Source of the DNA: Cryptomeria japonica | Taxonomy: Eukaryota > Streptophyta > Pinopsida > Cupressales > Cupressaceae | Assembly (NCBI RefSeq): GCF_030272615.1 | Contig: NC_081406.1 | Location: 398,011,939 to 398,075,938, forward strand | Direction: 5' to 3' | Length of the DNA: 64,000 nucleotides | Shown: positions 18,180 through 30,960 of the stretch, one piece after another | How the letters are laid out: each line of letters starts with the position of its first letter | Position numbering within the stretch: the first letter of the stretch is position 1 | Notes under the pieces: generated by a model | Database searches by the model: none | The model's input: only the letters and a program-made list of their open reading frames with translations | Told to the model about the DNA's origin: nothing | Position numbers and translations under genes: made by a program

Positions 18180-20680
18180 TGTTGGCATTATGTTGTCATT
18201 GATGTCAACTGGTATAGGATGGAAATTGGTATAAGAGATGTATGTGCAATACTATCATTGATGCATACCAGATGTGACGTCTTTGATGTCACCTAGCTTA
18301 GCAGGTCACCAATAAGGGAGAGAATATCATTCAACACAATGGCCATTGGAGTCACTGGTACACAAGTTAGTGTTGACTTGTGTTGAAGACATAAGGACTG
18401 CAGACCGGTAAGTGTTGAGCAATGTATAGCTGCCAACCAACAAAAGAGAAAGATGTTGGGCTGTTGATTGTGATGAAGAGGGGGAATGTTACCAAAACCA
18501 CATCAACACCGGAGGTGAAGTATGTGTAGACCATCGATATGCTATGTGGATGTGAAATAAAAAGACTCCCACGGGATAAAGATGCACTCACCAATATGAA
18601 GAGATGACTGACATTGAATCTGCCCAACCAGTTCAAATGTGCCTATTTGAAGATATGCTGCTCAAATAGGGAAGCCACTTTGGTGCATTGCAGGATGTAG
18701 ATGCCAAGGTTCCACTCCCACTAGTAAGTGGAGCTTATCTTCTATTATGCATGAAATGCATCATAGTTCTCAAAGATAAGATAACAAAGTTAAAGGCAAG
18801 TATTTGAAGGCTCACATCAGATGAACTGGTGAAACACTAAGCTGCCTTAGGTGCATAAGATCAGGGATATGCACCAGATCAAACAATTAGATAATGATGA
18901 GTTGCCGGTACAGATATTGAAGGATATGGTTGTCACTTTGACAAACATGTTAATAGCGGAACCAGTCTATAGATGAAGAAGGTAATCTTGAGCAGAAGCA
19001 GACAAATGGAGATTGGTGAAGGTTGATGACATGATGTCATCAAGGTGTTTACTGATAAGTATGTCCACTGATAATGCTGACAAAGTGCAGATGCAATAGG
19101 CTCCCATTTAATGAAGATGTGCATGAGTTAGGTTGGCATATGTGCTGATCAGTTTAGGTACTCCACCAGAAGAAAAGAAAAGTGCAAGGTTGAAGGCATA
19201 CCGGTTAGGGTATAACCAACAGGGTCTGTGAACTGGTAGATGAACCCAGTTGTGTGGTTGGTCAGTGATCCTATCCAAACTGACATAACCAACCTAGCAA
19301 AGGTGGATGCCGACAAAGGGGCCACTTGGAGGTGAAGTGGCATACATGCATAGGTTGGTCTGGTGAGTCAGTGAGGTTGTTGGTGACTAGTCCAATATTT
19401 ATGGTGACTGCGAAGCTCGAGGAAGTATGGTAGAGGATTGCAGCTCGAGCTTAAGAAAACAACAAAGATCCAGAAAATATTGATCTTGCAGATCGAAGAG
19501 GATGAAGTAAACCACATCATGCACATGATCGATCAGACAAAAAACCAAAAATCATGCTACAGATGACAAAGTAGAGAAGACGTGGTTCACAAGGTAAACA
19601 AATGGGCGATGCTCATTGATTGAGTGCTGAACATCAATCAAGGACATCATATCAGATTGGATATGATATGTCATGATGATGAGAGATCAGATCATGTGCA
19701 GATTTAGTGCATGGTGAAAACCCTAGCATGCCAATGTTCAAACGCACGTTTAGGTGAGAAAATCTAGCTATAAGTATGCGAGCCAAAGATATTGTTGGTG
19801 CTATTGCATGTGAGAGAAAATCAATCAAGTTTTCAAAGACAATCAGGGAAGAGACTAAGTGTGAGAGAGAATTGGGTTGAAGAATTCAATACGGTAAGAG
19901 TGAGGTAACCGGTAGTCTGCCATTAAGTCTGAGAGAGGAGTATACCGGTGGTGACTGAACTGACAAAGAAGAGGCAAAGAAGATTGTAGATAAGAGTCAC
20001 AATATATTGTAGAGAAGGTTAGCTGAGAATCAACAACAATCAGATAGTAGACAATTGACTGAGAAAAGTAGACTGGTGGTGGCCTCTAGTAGTGTGACAA
20101 AGAGAAAAGAGAACTGAGAGAGAGAAGAACCGAAAAAGAAGAAGAATAGACTAAACTGGTGAAGGTGCACTAGAGAGTAAGTTACTACTAAGAGGTGAGC
20201 AGAGAACCAACAGAGAATTGGAGAGAGGAGAACTGATGATGAGATTTGCATAAGAGTTACAAAGTTCCTTTTGTAACAAGGCTATTACTTTTGTAATTTA
20301 ATATATTCATTGTAGATCACTGAGTTGAAGCTCAGTGCAGGGGTTAGTGCTCCTTGGGTTGGTGCCCTAAAGTATGAGTGGTACTCCGTGGGTTGGTTCC
20401 TTAAATATTGTAACCACATGTTTCATTGTGAGGCTGATTGGAGCAGTAGTCTCCAACAAAATTTCTCACTGAGATTTTTCCCATCTTGGGTTTTCCTCGT
20501 ACATATGGTGTTATGTGGTGTCCCTTTTATGTGTGGTTGAATTTATGTCATTCTCCCTTCTATCCCATATGTCTGCTTTATGTTAGATTTGTTAATCAGT
20601 TTACACACATAGGTTAGAATAGGGCTATGATTGGAAGTCACTTATTCACCCCCTCTCTCAGTGACATCTTGTGTTCAACA
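18180..20680 (+). repeat. Element K 5' LTR
   Basis: Starts TGTTGGCATTATG and ends TTGTGTTCAACA. It has a GTGCTCCTTGGGTTGGTGCCC block repeated about twice near 20338-20400, the U5 TTTTTCCC-ATCTT-GGGTTTTCC element at about 20478-20496 and TTCACCCCCTCTCTCAGT at about 20645-20662. No ORF here is supported. Confidence 0.92.
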
Positions 20681-22640
20681 ATTGGTATCAGAGCCTGGGT
20701 TCCCGGTTGATAATCTTCCTCTAGCTTGGGTGGATTTGGGTATTTAAACATAATGGTTTTTTTGTGTCAACCCCTACTCCAATATTTAATGGTTCAAACT
20801 TTTCTATTTGGAGTCGTAGGATGGAAGTCTATGTGTCCTCCCTTGGGTTTGATGTATGGGTGTCAGTAGTAATTGACTTCCCTATTAAAGTCAGTCCTGC
20901 CACTGATTCAGTTACAGAAGGAAGAAATCAGTGTAATGATGTAGCAATGAAGGCTATATTCAGTGGGTTTATAGATGATATCTCCTTATAGGTAGACATA
21001 TGTAAATCGACAAAAAGCCTATAGGATAGATTGAAGAAGCTCTATGGAAATGAGCCTACCACTGCAAAACTAGTTTGTGAAGAAAATATGAGAAATGCAA
21101 CTCATATATCTGCAGATGATGAAGAAGGAACTCACCTTTTCATGGCTAAAGAATCAAAATATGAGAGGCACACATCTGAGAATGATCATGCAGATCATTC
21201 CTACTGGTGAGATGTGTTTGGCAGTGATAGTAAAGGTGAAGAAGAAGATGAAGTTGAGGAAGAAGTTGACCTTGAAGGAGAACTTGTAAGTGCAAGTTTG
21301 AAGAACTTAGTAGAGTGAGGAATGAATACAAGTTATTCAAGAATGCTGCAATTGTGGAATAGAACCGGTTAATCAGATGCCTTGAAGAATCTGAGAAATG
21401 TATCTTAGAGTTGAAGACTCAACAAGAAGACACCAAGGAATGTAGGTGTAAAGATATAGCATCTGAGCTAGAGGCCAAGGAAAAAGAGTGTCAGAGGCTA
21501 AATGAGGATCTAGAGAATATCAGGAAAGACCTTGAGAATTGTTAAGATGAGATGAAGGTAAGGATTCGGTTTGATGGAAATAATGATGCCTTGGAAAAAA
21601 TGTTGAAGAAAAAAAAACATGCCAAGGATACCAGAGGATTAGGTAGTATTGCTGGTGAATGCTCCACCAATAGGAATGTCCTCCACAATGACATTCTATT
21701 TTCTCCTCAAATGGAGATGGCAAGGGTCAGACCTTCATAGTTGGAGATGCTCCAAGAAAGAAGGTTGACCTAACTACAACCAGTGAAGACATGAATTTAA
21801 GGATGAAGACTGATGCTGCAAGAAGGAGCAACAATGCAGATCCCAAAGGAAAAGGAAAAATGGGAAAAGGCACCCTCACCAGAAGAAAGAACATGAGAAG
21901 ACAACAAAGAAGACCTCCTACCGGTAGAAGGAAAGGAAATGCTACCACCCATAAGATGAAGCAAGTGTGGGAAAATAAGAGATCGGATGGAAAAGCTGCA
22001 AAGCATGGAAAATCCAAGATCCATCCCCAAAGAAGCAAAAATGGAAATACTAAATCGGTAAGATCTCCTCATGCACAACAGAATAAATTTGTAAGTCACA
22101 TGCCATCATTTACTAGCTATTAGTTCTCTTGCAAAGATTATGGTCATACGACAGATGAATGCATAAAGAGGTCTAGAAATAAGAGTGTTGTCTATCCAAG
22201 ATGTAATGATTATGGCCATAGTATGTCAAGTTGTAGAAACATGCATAGATTTGCTCCTATGCATAATAAGAAGATTCCATTTTCTACCTCAAGAAATACA
22301 AATTATAAATATTATAATTGCAATGTATTTGGGCATAGAAGTCATGAATGCAGGAACAATAAAGTTTAGTCACATGACAACCAGTATAGCATCTATGCTC
22401 AACATAGAAATGGATATAGAGCATTTGGAATTCAAAGACCTGCATGGAACCAAAGGAGAAATGTCCCTGCAAGATCAAGAGGTCCATCAGTTCTGATAAC
22501 TGGTTACAATGGCATGACCAAAAGAAGATGATCAAACCAGTTTGACAGAAGGTCCTCCAATCATTTATTTGGCATTAACACTGTTTGCTTCTACAACAAT
22601 GCTTCAAGTCATGATGCTGAATCCGATAAAGAAAGGATAG
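20666..22640 (+). repeat. K internal tandem unit 1 (PBS plus gag)
   Basis: ATCTTGTGTTCAACA at 20666 opens the unit, and the same word reopens at 22641. The unit is 1975 bases. It holds the primer site, a gag start (20764), coiled-coil and zinc-knuckle parts. It differs from unit 2 by about 2-4 percent in sampled stretches and by a 33-base deletion near 21124. Confidence 0.92.
20752..22550 (+). pseudogene. K gag copy 1 (broken)
   Basis: The start reads S-T-P-T-P-I-F-N-G-S-N-F, then WSRRMEVYVSSLGFDVW, which is the typical N-terminus of SIRE/Copia Gags that bind RNA and form particles. Stops follow near 20991. Further pieces in shifting frames give K-K-L-Y-G-N-E, an acidic EEEDEVEEEVDLEGE stretch, a coiled coil with ECRCKD and KEKECQRLNEDLENI, and degenerate CCHC knuckles near 22125-22360. 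Compared with usual Gags the capsid core between KKLYGNE and the acidic stretch is shortened. TAA near 21543 and TAG near 21738 are shared with copy 2. Confidence 0.85.
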
Positions 22641-24648
22641 ATCTTGTGTTCAACAATTGGTATCAGAGCCTGGGTTCCCGGTTGATAATCTTCCTCTAGC
22701 TTGGGTGGATTCGAGTATTTAAACATAATGGTTTTTTTGTGTCAACCCCTACTCCAATATTTGATGGTTCAAAATTTTCTGTTTGGAGTCGTAGGATGGA
22801 AGTCTATGTGTCCTCCCTTGGGTTTGATGTATGGGTGTCAGTAGTAATTGACTTCCCTATTAAAGTCAATCCTACCACCGATTCAGATGCAGAAGGAAGA
22901 AATCAATGTAATGATGTAGCAATGAAGGCTATATTCAGTGGGTTTATAGATGATATCTCCTGATAGGTAGACATATGTAAATCGACAAAAATCCTATGGG
23001 ATAGATTGAAGAAGCTCTATGGAAATGAGCCTACCACTGCAAAACTAGTTTGTGAAGAAAATATGAGAAATGCAACTCATATATCTGCAGATGATGAAGG
23101 TGGATCTGTTAGCATCCACAACAATGATGAAGAAGGAACTCACCTTTTCATGGCTAAAGAATCAAAATATGAGAGGCACACATTTGAGAATGATCATGCA
23201 GACCATTCCTACCAGCGAGATGTGTTTGGCAGTGATAGTAAAGGTGAAGAAGAAGATGAAGTTGAGGAAGAAGTTGACCTTGAAGGAGAACTTGTAAGTG
23301 CAAGTTTGAAGAACTTAGTAGAGTGAGGAATGAATACAAGTTATTCAAGAATTCTGCAATTGTGGAACAAAACCGGTTAATCAGATGCCTTGAAGAATCT
23401 GAGAAATGTATCTTAGAGTTGAAGACTCAACAAGAAGACACCAAGGAATGTAGGTGTAAAGATCTAGCATCTGAGCTAGAGGCCAAGGAAAAAGAGTGTC
23501 AGAGGCTAAATGAGGATCTAGAGAATATCAGGAAAGACCTTGAGAATTGTTAAGATGAGATGAAGGTAAGGATCTGGTTTGATGGCAATAATGATGCCTT
23601 GGAAAAAATGTTGAAGAAGAAAAAACATGCCAAGGATACCAGAGGATTAGGTAGTACTGCTGGTGAATGCTCCACCAATAGGAATGTCCTCCACAATGAC
23701 ATTCTATTTTCTCCTCAAATGGAGATGGCAAGGGTCAGACCTTCATAGTTGGAGATGCTCCAAGAAAGAAGGTTGACCTAACTGCAACCAGTGAAGACAT
23801 GAATTTAAGGATGAAGACTGATGCTGCAAGAAGGAGCAACAATGCGGATCCCAAAGGAAAAGGAAAAATGGGAAAAGGAACCCTCACCAGAAGCAAGAAC
23901 ATGAGAAGATAACAAAAAAGACCTCCTACCATTAGAAGGAAAGGAAATGCTACCACCCACAAGATGAAGCAAGTGTGGGAAAATAAGAGATCAAATGGAA
24001 AAGCTGCAAAACGTGGAAAATCCAAGATCCATCCCCAAAGAAGCAAAAATGGAAATACTAAATCAGTAAGATCTCCTCATGCACGACAGAATAAATTTGG
24101 AAGTCATATGCCATCATTTACTAGCTACTAGTTCTCTTGCAAAGATTATGGTCATAGGGCAGATGAATGCATAAAGAGGTCTAGAAATAAGAGTGTTGTC
24201 TGTCCAATATGTAATGATTATGGCCATAGTATGTCAAGTTGTAGAAACATGCATAGATTTTCTCCTATGCATAATAAGAAGATTCCATTTTCTACCTCAA
24301 GAAATACAAATTATAAATATTATAATTGCAATGTATTTGGGCATAGAAGTCATGAATACAGGAACAAGAAAGTTCAGTCACATGACAACTAGTATAGCAT
24401 CTATGCTCAACATAGAAATGGATATAGAGCATTTGGAATTCAAAGACCTGCATGGAACCAAAGGAGAAATGTCCCTGCAAGATCAAGAGGTCCATCAGTT
24501 CCGGTAACTGGTTACAATGGCATGACCAAAAGAAGATGATCAAACCAGTTTGACAGAAGGTCCTCCAATCGTTTATTTGGCATTAACACTGTTTGCTTCT
24601 ACAACAATGCTTCAGGTCATGATGCTGAATCTGGTAAAGAAAGGATAG
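22641..24648 (+). repeat. K internal tandem unit 2 (PBS plus gag)
   Basis: 2008 bases, with a second primer site TGGTATCAGAGC at 22658-22669. The left join ...GGATAG-ATC-TTGTG is a hybrid of the LTR end (GACATCTTGTG) and the unit end (GGATAGATCGGCAG), sharing ATC. It ends near 24648-24651, after which single-copy sequence continues. Confidence 0.93.
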
Positions 24649-24770
24649 ATCGGCAGAAGAATGTAAGACCTACTCCCAAGACTGAAAATGAGAAGAATAA
24701 TGAGACCAAGAAGGGTTGGAGGAAGAAGCAAGAAGATGCAACCATGGACCGACACTGTGTATTCAATGCA
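22727..24770 (+). pseudogene. K gag copy 2 (broken)
   Basis: Same layout as copy 1: Gag N-terminus at 22739, acidic stretch and coiled coil (23006-23553), then knuckles. One knuckle is intact, C-P-I-C-N-D-Y-G-H-S-M-S-S-C near 24210-24251. One before it lacks its first Cys and one after it lacks its last. A segment of 33 bases at 23099-23131 (GSVSIHNNDE) is present only here. The end reads into a K/E-rich tail that stops near 24770 and resembles the junction to protease in Copia elements, but no protease follows. The polyprotein has stops near 22963, 23326 and 23549. Confidence 0.85.
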
Positions 24771-24839
24771 TAGGTGATATCTCCTAAGGCTTAAAGGAGA
24801 TGCATGAACTTAGGGGGAGTAGTACAATGACCATATCAT
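24649..24839 (+). other. K sequence between gag and solo LTR, with first purine tract
   Basis: The gag tail ends and a GGGGGAGTAG tract follows at about 24813-24822. ATCAT at 24835-24839 is the left target duplication of the solo LTR. Confidence 0.6.
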
Positions 24840-26122
24840 TGTTGGCATTATGGATGAATTGATTATGTGTTGCATTGATGTTTTGTCATTGATGTCAACA
24901 CTAGCTATTATGGTTGGTTACCAACATACAAGTTTTGGTTATCGGTAGAAGATCTAGTGTTACCGATAGAAGAGACTATCTATTGGACACTTCCAACATG
25001 TTTGGAATCAGTGAAGTATATTTGATTTCATGTGTTATATTCTCTATGAGAATTTTTTGGTTAGTTGGTATTGGCTTGGTAATCAGATTCTATCATACAC
25101 TCTGGTAAACCCTTACCAACACTAGTTTAAGGCTTTACCGATGGAGCTTTCATTGAGGAATTGTGATAGGATGCATAATTGGTGTTGGTGCAACTTCTTC
25201 ATGGATTTCAGGATGTTGAAGATGTTCTTTTATCTTGCTTCAACTGCTTGAAGACATTGCTTTGGTGTGGTGGAACTAGAATAGGTCCGGTACCTATCTA
25301 GGTTATGGACCAGTATCATGCTAACGTGTACTCTACACATTACTGGGATGTCTCGAGATGATTTATGGATTTGTTATTATTGTTTTGGTCTTAAGCCAAC
25401 ATGACATATCATTGTAAATGGAATTATGTAATGATCTTATTGTAATATCTTTAGGTGGCCAACCTAATTGGTTTAGGCCTTAGGGTTTGTATAAATAAGA
25501 GGTATAAACTCTTTGTAAAGTATCAAGGTTATTGGAAAGGTCATGGTCAAGGAATGTAATGTGCGAATATTGTAATATCATTCAGGTAGAGGAGTTTATT
25601 GATCGTTGGTGATCGAATTGGATTCAGAAGAGGATTTAGTCCTCTAACATTGAGCTTAACCAGGACTGTAATCAGGCATGGTAGATGCTATTTCTAACAG
25701 TTCACTCTATTGGATTGTTGTCCATTTATCTTGAGATGGTTATAGCCTCTTTGTAGTCAGTGAGACTCTTTTATAATGAGCAGTACGCTCTAGGCAGCGT
25801 GCCTTCCTGCAAGTGCAGTCCCCTCATTGTAACACATACTTTCTGCAAAAGTATCATCTGACTGTGGGTAGGCTTCCCACCGTGGTTTTTCCCTTTCTGG
25901 GTTTTCCATGTACAAATTATGGTGTTATGTGGTATGGTTGTTTTGCATTGATTATTTGGTTAATTGTTAAGTTGTATTATTTACCGGTACCATTTTCTAC
26001 CTACATTTGTATATGCTTTACCGATACTTGATTTGTTTAAGGTTGTATTATGGATTAAAAGTTATAATCTATTAACAAATGGTTCACCCCTCCCTCTCAG
26101 TTGTTCACCAGTTATCCTAACA
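24840..26122 (+). mobile_element. Solo Copia LTR inside K
   Basis: 1283 bases, TGTTGGCATTATGG to TTATCCTAACA, flanked by ATCAT at 24835-24839 and 26123-26127. A TATA-like TATAAATA is at 25490-25497. GCAGCGTGCC...GCAAGTGCAG near 25794-25816 and the U5 TTTTTCCC-TTTCT-GGGTTTTCC near 25886-25909 match the C/H LTR type; TTCACCCCTCCCTCTCAGT is near 26083-26101. No ORF is supported. Confidence 0.93.
25490..25497 (+). promoter_or_regulatory. TATA-like box of solo LTR
   Basis: TATAAATA lies about 650 bases into the LTR and is followed by AGAGG. Role inferred from LTR position. Confidence 0.5.
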
Positions 26123-26127
26123 ATCAT

Positions 26128-27417
26128 TCACCCCCTCAGTGAAAGAGGACAAATGGAATAACAAGATGCTACTGGTAAGAAAGAAGAAAATGAGATGGCA
26201 AGTGTGTAGTGGCTGCCTTGGCTTAACACCTATAGATGAAAGATGGATCACTACTACATGTGTCAATGGATGGAAAATTTGTAATTGGTATCGGATGCAA
26301 ATTGACACAAGAAGACAAGAGTTAGAGAAAAGTGCTCCGGTAGAGATGATGGACCGAGATAGGAAACCGATATTTGTAGGTTGTGTAAGACAATGAGGTC
26401 CATGATCATTGCATTGATTCTGGTAGCATGGATTGAGAGGTTTATGTCTCAGGTGGTATTGGAGAAGACCTAAATGACATATGTTGGCCCGGGTATTGAT
26501 TATATATGTAAGCATCCTTTGTGGGCTACCCAATTTCATTTATGGCATGATGGTAATATTGAATGACATTGTGTACATCTAGAATCATGTCCTATGCTAT
26601 GGTGGATACAATGGAGCTGATAGATCATCTGATTGATCACATATGCATAACTTAACCAATATATGGTGTAGATTAGAGCTCCGATTTTGAACCTGACAGA
26701 CAATGGGAACTTGATATGTATGAGGGAGTTGACAAACATGTTTTCTGACTAGTATCAAACTTGCTGGACACAGAGGGTGTGCAAGTGACTATGGTTGTAC
26801 TAGTATGTTTATGTCTTTGGAAGTGCCCAGGGTTGTGAGATATTTCAATGCCTATTCAATAGAAATCATAACTGGACCACCGAGAGTGTTTGTTGCAAAG
26901 AAGGAAAGTTACATGCACAAGAGAACTTGCATTTGGTATCAGAGAAGATACAATTGGTATTAGTGTTAGCTTCAACACTTGGTATCAACATTTTGGGGTC
27001 AAAATGGCTTCTGCATATCAAAGGGGCGATGATGTAGTCTGGCCGACATGTATGTTGTACTCACTGACACATGTTCCTTCAATTGGTTTCAGTCTTGTAC
27101 ATGCATGTGTTTTCGGTTTGCATATACACATGGTTGCTGAGCAATTAGTGTCAGTTGGTGGTTGAGCTCTCCATCTCAAGTGCTGAGAATTGAGAGGATG
27201 AAATGCATAATGGTTGAAGGAGGAGAAGCATCCAGTAGACACAAGGAGGAGAGAAACCCTGTCAGTTCCCTTTGCCATTTTTGTCAAAGGGGGAGATAGA
27301 TTATGTAGTATGCCGCATATCACATGTATGAAAATCCATGAATCACACAAAGGGGAAGAGAGAATATGTAGTATGCCAAATACTACATGTGTTGACATGA
27401 ATGCCAAAGTAGGAGAT
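26128..27417 (+). other. K 3' noncoding region with repeated purine tracts
   Basis: No gene is supported. Some stretches resemble a Copia pol 3' end in composition but no RT or RNase H motif is readable. Near the LTR a segment of about 65 bases is duplicated (about 27278-27335 and 27345-27400): purine tract, then TATGTAGTATGCC, then ACATGT. Tracts: CAAAGGGGGAGATAG near 27283, CAAAGGGGAAGAGAG near 27348, CAAAGTAGGAGATT at the LTR edge. Confidence 0.65.
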
Positions 27418-29942
27418 TATTGGCATTATATTGTCATTAATGTCAACCGGTATAAGAGATATATGGGTAACTCTGTCATTGATGCATACCAGACATGATG
27501 TCTTTGATGCCACCTATCTTAGAAGGTCATCGATAAGGGAGAGAATGTCATTCAGCACAATGGCCATTGGAGTCACCGGTACACAAGTTAGTGTTGACTT
27601 GTGTTGAAGACATAAGGATTGCAGACCAGTAAGTGACATGCTAGCAATGCATAGTTGCCAACCAACAAAAGTGAAAGATGCTAGACTGTTGATTGTGATG
27701 GATAGGGGGAATGTTACCAAAATCACATCAACATCAGAGGTGAAGTATATGCAAGCCACCAATATGCTGTGTGGATGTGAAACAATAGGAATCCCACCAG
27801 ATAAAGATGTAGTCACCATTATGAAGAGATGACTGATAGTGAATGTGCCCAACTGGTTCAAATATGCCTGTTTGAAGATATACTGCTCAAACAGGGAAAC
27901 CGCTTTGGTGCATTGCAAGATGCAGATTCCAAGGATCCACTCCTACAGATAAGTGGAGATTATCTCCTATTATGCATGGAATGAATCATATTTCTCAGAG
28001 ATAAAATAAAAGAGTTAAAGGCAAGTGCTTGAAGGATCACACAGGATGAACTGGTGAAACACTAAGCTACCTTAGGTGCATGAGACCAGGGATATGCACC
28101 GGATCAGTCCAGTAGAAAATGATAAGTTGCTGGTATAGAGATTCAAGGATATGGTTGTCACTTTTACAAACATGTTAATAACATAATCGGTCTATAGATG
28201 AAGAAGGCAAGATTGAGAAGAAGCAGTCAGATGGAGATTGGTGAAGGTTGGTGAAATGATGTCATTAAGGTGTTTATCGGTAAGTATTGCCACCAATAAT
28301 ACTGATAAAGTGTAGATGCAGAAGGCTCCCACTTGATGAAGATGCGCATGAGGTAGGTTGGCATGTGTGCTGATCAGTTTAGGTGCTCCACTAGAAGAAA
28401 AGAAAAGTGCAAGGTTGAAGGAAGACTGGTTAGGGTATACCGACATGGTTCATGAACCAGTAGATGAACCTAGTTGTGTGGTTGGTCGATGATCCTATCC
28501 AAACTGACATAACTGACCTAGCAGAGGTGGATGCCAAAAAAGGGGCCACATGGAGGTGAAATGAAATGCATGCATAGGTCGGTGTGGTAAGTGGGTGAGG
28601 TTGTTGGCCACTAGTCCAACATTTATGGTGACTGCAAAGCTCAAGGAAGTATGGAAAAGGATTGTGTCTTGAGATCAAGGAAACAACAAAGATCCAAAAA
28701 AGACTGATCTTGCAGATCAAAGAGGATGAAGTAAACCGTATCATGCACATGATCGATCAGACAAATGGCAAAAAATCATGCTATAGATGACAAAAGAGAG
28801 AAGACATGGTTCATAAGGTAAACAGATGGGTGATACTCATTGATTGAGTGCTGGACATTGATCAAAGACATGATATCAGATTGGATATGATATGTCACGA
28901 AAATCAGAGATCAGATCAGATGCAGATTCAGTGCATAGCAGAAACCCTAGCAAACCAATGTTCAAACTCATGTTTAGGCAAGAAAATATGGCTATAAGTA
29001 TGTGAGCCAAAGATATTGTTGGTGCTGCTGCATGTGAGAGAAAATCAGTCAAGTGTTCAAAGATGATTAGAGAAGAGACTAAGTGTGAGAGAGAATTGGG
29101 TTGAAGAATTCAATCGACAAGAGTGAGGCAATCAGTAGTCTGCCATTAAGTCCGAGAGAGGACTATACCGGTGGTGACTGAACTGACAAAGAAGAGGCAA
29201 ATAAGATTTTAGAGAAGAGTCACAAAATATTGCAAAGAAGGTTAGCTGAGAATCAATAGCAATCAGATAGCAGACAACTGACTAAGAAAAGTAGACTGGT
29301 AGTGGCCAAGAGCAGTGTGATAGAGAGAAAAGATAACTAACAGAGAGAAGAACCGACAAAGAAGAAAAAGAGACTAAACCGATGAAGGTGCAACAAAGAG
29401 TAAGTTACATCAGGAGATAGGGTTGCAACTAAGAGGTGAGCAGAGAACCGACAAAGAATTGGAGAGAGGAGAACCAGTGGAGAGATTTTCATAAGAGTTA
29501 CAAAGTTCCTTTTATAACAAGGCTATTACTTTTTTAATTGAATATATTCATTGTAGATCACTGTGTTGGAGCTTGATGCAGGGGTTGGTGCTCTAAAATT
29601 AGGGGTCAGTGCTCCTTTGGTTGGTACCCTAAAGAAAGAGTGGTACTCCTTGGGTTGGTACCTTGAATGTTGTAACCAAATATTTCATTGTGAGGCTGGA
29701 TTGGAGCAGTAGTCTCCAACAACATTTCTCACTGAGGTTTTTCCCATCTTGGGTTTTCCTTGTACATATTGTGTTATGTGGTGTCCCTTTTATGTGTGGT
29801 TGCATTTGTGTCATTCTCCCTTCTAACCGATATGTCTTCTTTATGTTAGATCTATTAACCGGTTTACACACATAGGTTAGAAAAGGGCTAAGATTGGAAA
29901 TCACTAATTCACCCCCCTCTCAGTGACATCTTATGTTGAATA
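27418..29942 (+). repeat. Element K 3' LTR
   Basis: Starts TATTGGCATTATA (TG changed to TA) and ends TTATGTTGAATA; GTTGC follows at 29943. It aligns along its length with 18180-20680. The GTGCTCC-TTGGGTTGGTNCC block has three copies here versus two in the 5' LTR. Confidence 0.92.
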
Positions 29943-29947
29943 GTTGC

Positions 29948-30960
29948 AATCTTGATCAATTTAGTTGAGCTCAAATTATCCATGTCTAATGAACCTTTGA
30001 TTCTTATAGAATCATCATCATCATCTATAATTTTCTTTTTATTATCAAGTGACAAAGGTGTCACTTTAGGTTTAGTCTTCTTCTCTACGTCTTCATTTTT
30101 TTTTCCCTCTCCCTTTTCTTTTTCTTCTACCACTTCCTCTTTCTTTTCATTTTCCTGTACAAGTGGGGGCTGTGTATCAATAGTTTGAGTAACTACCAAT
30201 GGATTTTCATCTTTATTTTCTTCCTGTTCCTTTTCCTATTCATGTTGCTTAGACATTTCAACATCAATATCATATACATTTACATTGTCAGGAGCACCAA
30301 CACCATCATTATTATCGGTATCATCATCATCATCAGGGATAATATCAGGTTTAGTTTGTGTGTTCTCCAGTTGATTATCCAGCACAATTTTATCAGGCTT
30401 AAAATCAGTTATTTTAATGCCTTTCAGAAGATATTCATCTTCAAACCTCTCAAGTTCATCTTCCTTAACTTCTTCCTCTTCATCCAGAATCAGACCCAAT
30501 ACCTTTTTCAAAATTTGTCCAGTCTCCTCATGGACTAATTGGGTCTCGCTTATTAACATTCTTGTCAAACTTTTTTTCGACCTAAAAGATGTCTTTGCCT
30601 TAGCAAGAATTTCATCTAGCTCTTCCTTAGTAGCTTCAGGTTGCAAGTTTTTTAGAAAAATATTCAATGTATTCTCTATCTTGTTTCATGGCTGCCTAAC
30701 TTCTAGCATTAGTTATATTATACAATGAATTTGGAGTTTTTCCTTGCAATTCAATTAGGGCCTTGCTATATTTATTCATCATGTAAACAATTGCGTCCTC
30801 TATTTCCCTTTGTTCATCTTTGCTAAACTTATCAAAGAGTTTCTTCACACTAGTCAATATACCATACTCTTTAATGTTTATTATTAAATTTTCAAGAGGT
30901 GTATGCTTGATTACCGTTTTCTTTGGAGATTTCACAGTTGGAGTACCAACACCCTTTGAC
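29948..30960 (-). pseudogene. Element M blocks C and D of the unknown polyprotein
   Basis: Minus-strand frames at 30935-30696, 30667-30236 and 30199-29950 form one broken protein. Block C has KLFDKFSKDEQREIEDAIVY and YSKALIELQ. It aligns with C (LYDSLSVDDKEKFKNNVILHL). Block D begins ATKEELDEILAKAKTSF and continues with a helix ending in a G-Q-I-L-K-K-like segment. An acidic D/E- and K-rich linker follows (EEVKEDELERFEDE, later KKEEVVEEKEKGEGKK). I do not recognise the fold. Stops near 30700 and 30230 and the K insertion at 29943 break it. Confidence 0.7.

Larger units (their letters stand above)
18180..29942 (+). mobile_element. Element K: gag-only Copia-type element with duplicated PBS-gag
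   Basis: LTRs at 18180-20680 (2501 bases) and 27418-29942 (2525 bases) are flanked by GTTGC at 18175-18179 and 29943-29947. TGGTATCAGAGC at 20683-20694 is the initiator-Met primer site. The internal region carries a tandem copy of primer site plus gag, a solo LTR and a 3' noncoding part; there is no protease, integrase, RT or RNase H. It interrupts the M polyprotein between block D and block E. By eye the LTRs differ by about 9-10 percent in two sampled stretches, so K is old. Confidence 0.93.

Noticed and set aside
20764-20991. Short intact-looking gene starting S-T-P-T-P-I-F
   Set aside because: It is the N-terminus of a Copia Gag, duplicated at 22739, not a host gene.
26139-27498. Pol remnants in the 3' part of element K
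   Set aside because: Small ORFs here lack any RT, RNase H or integrase motif; they stay unassigned.
30000-30190. Ser/Phe-rich plus-strand ORF
   Set aside because: Antisense of the acidic and lysine-rich linker of element M.
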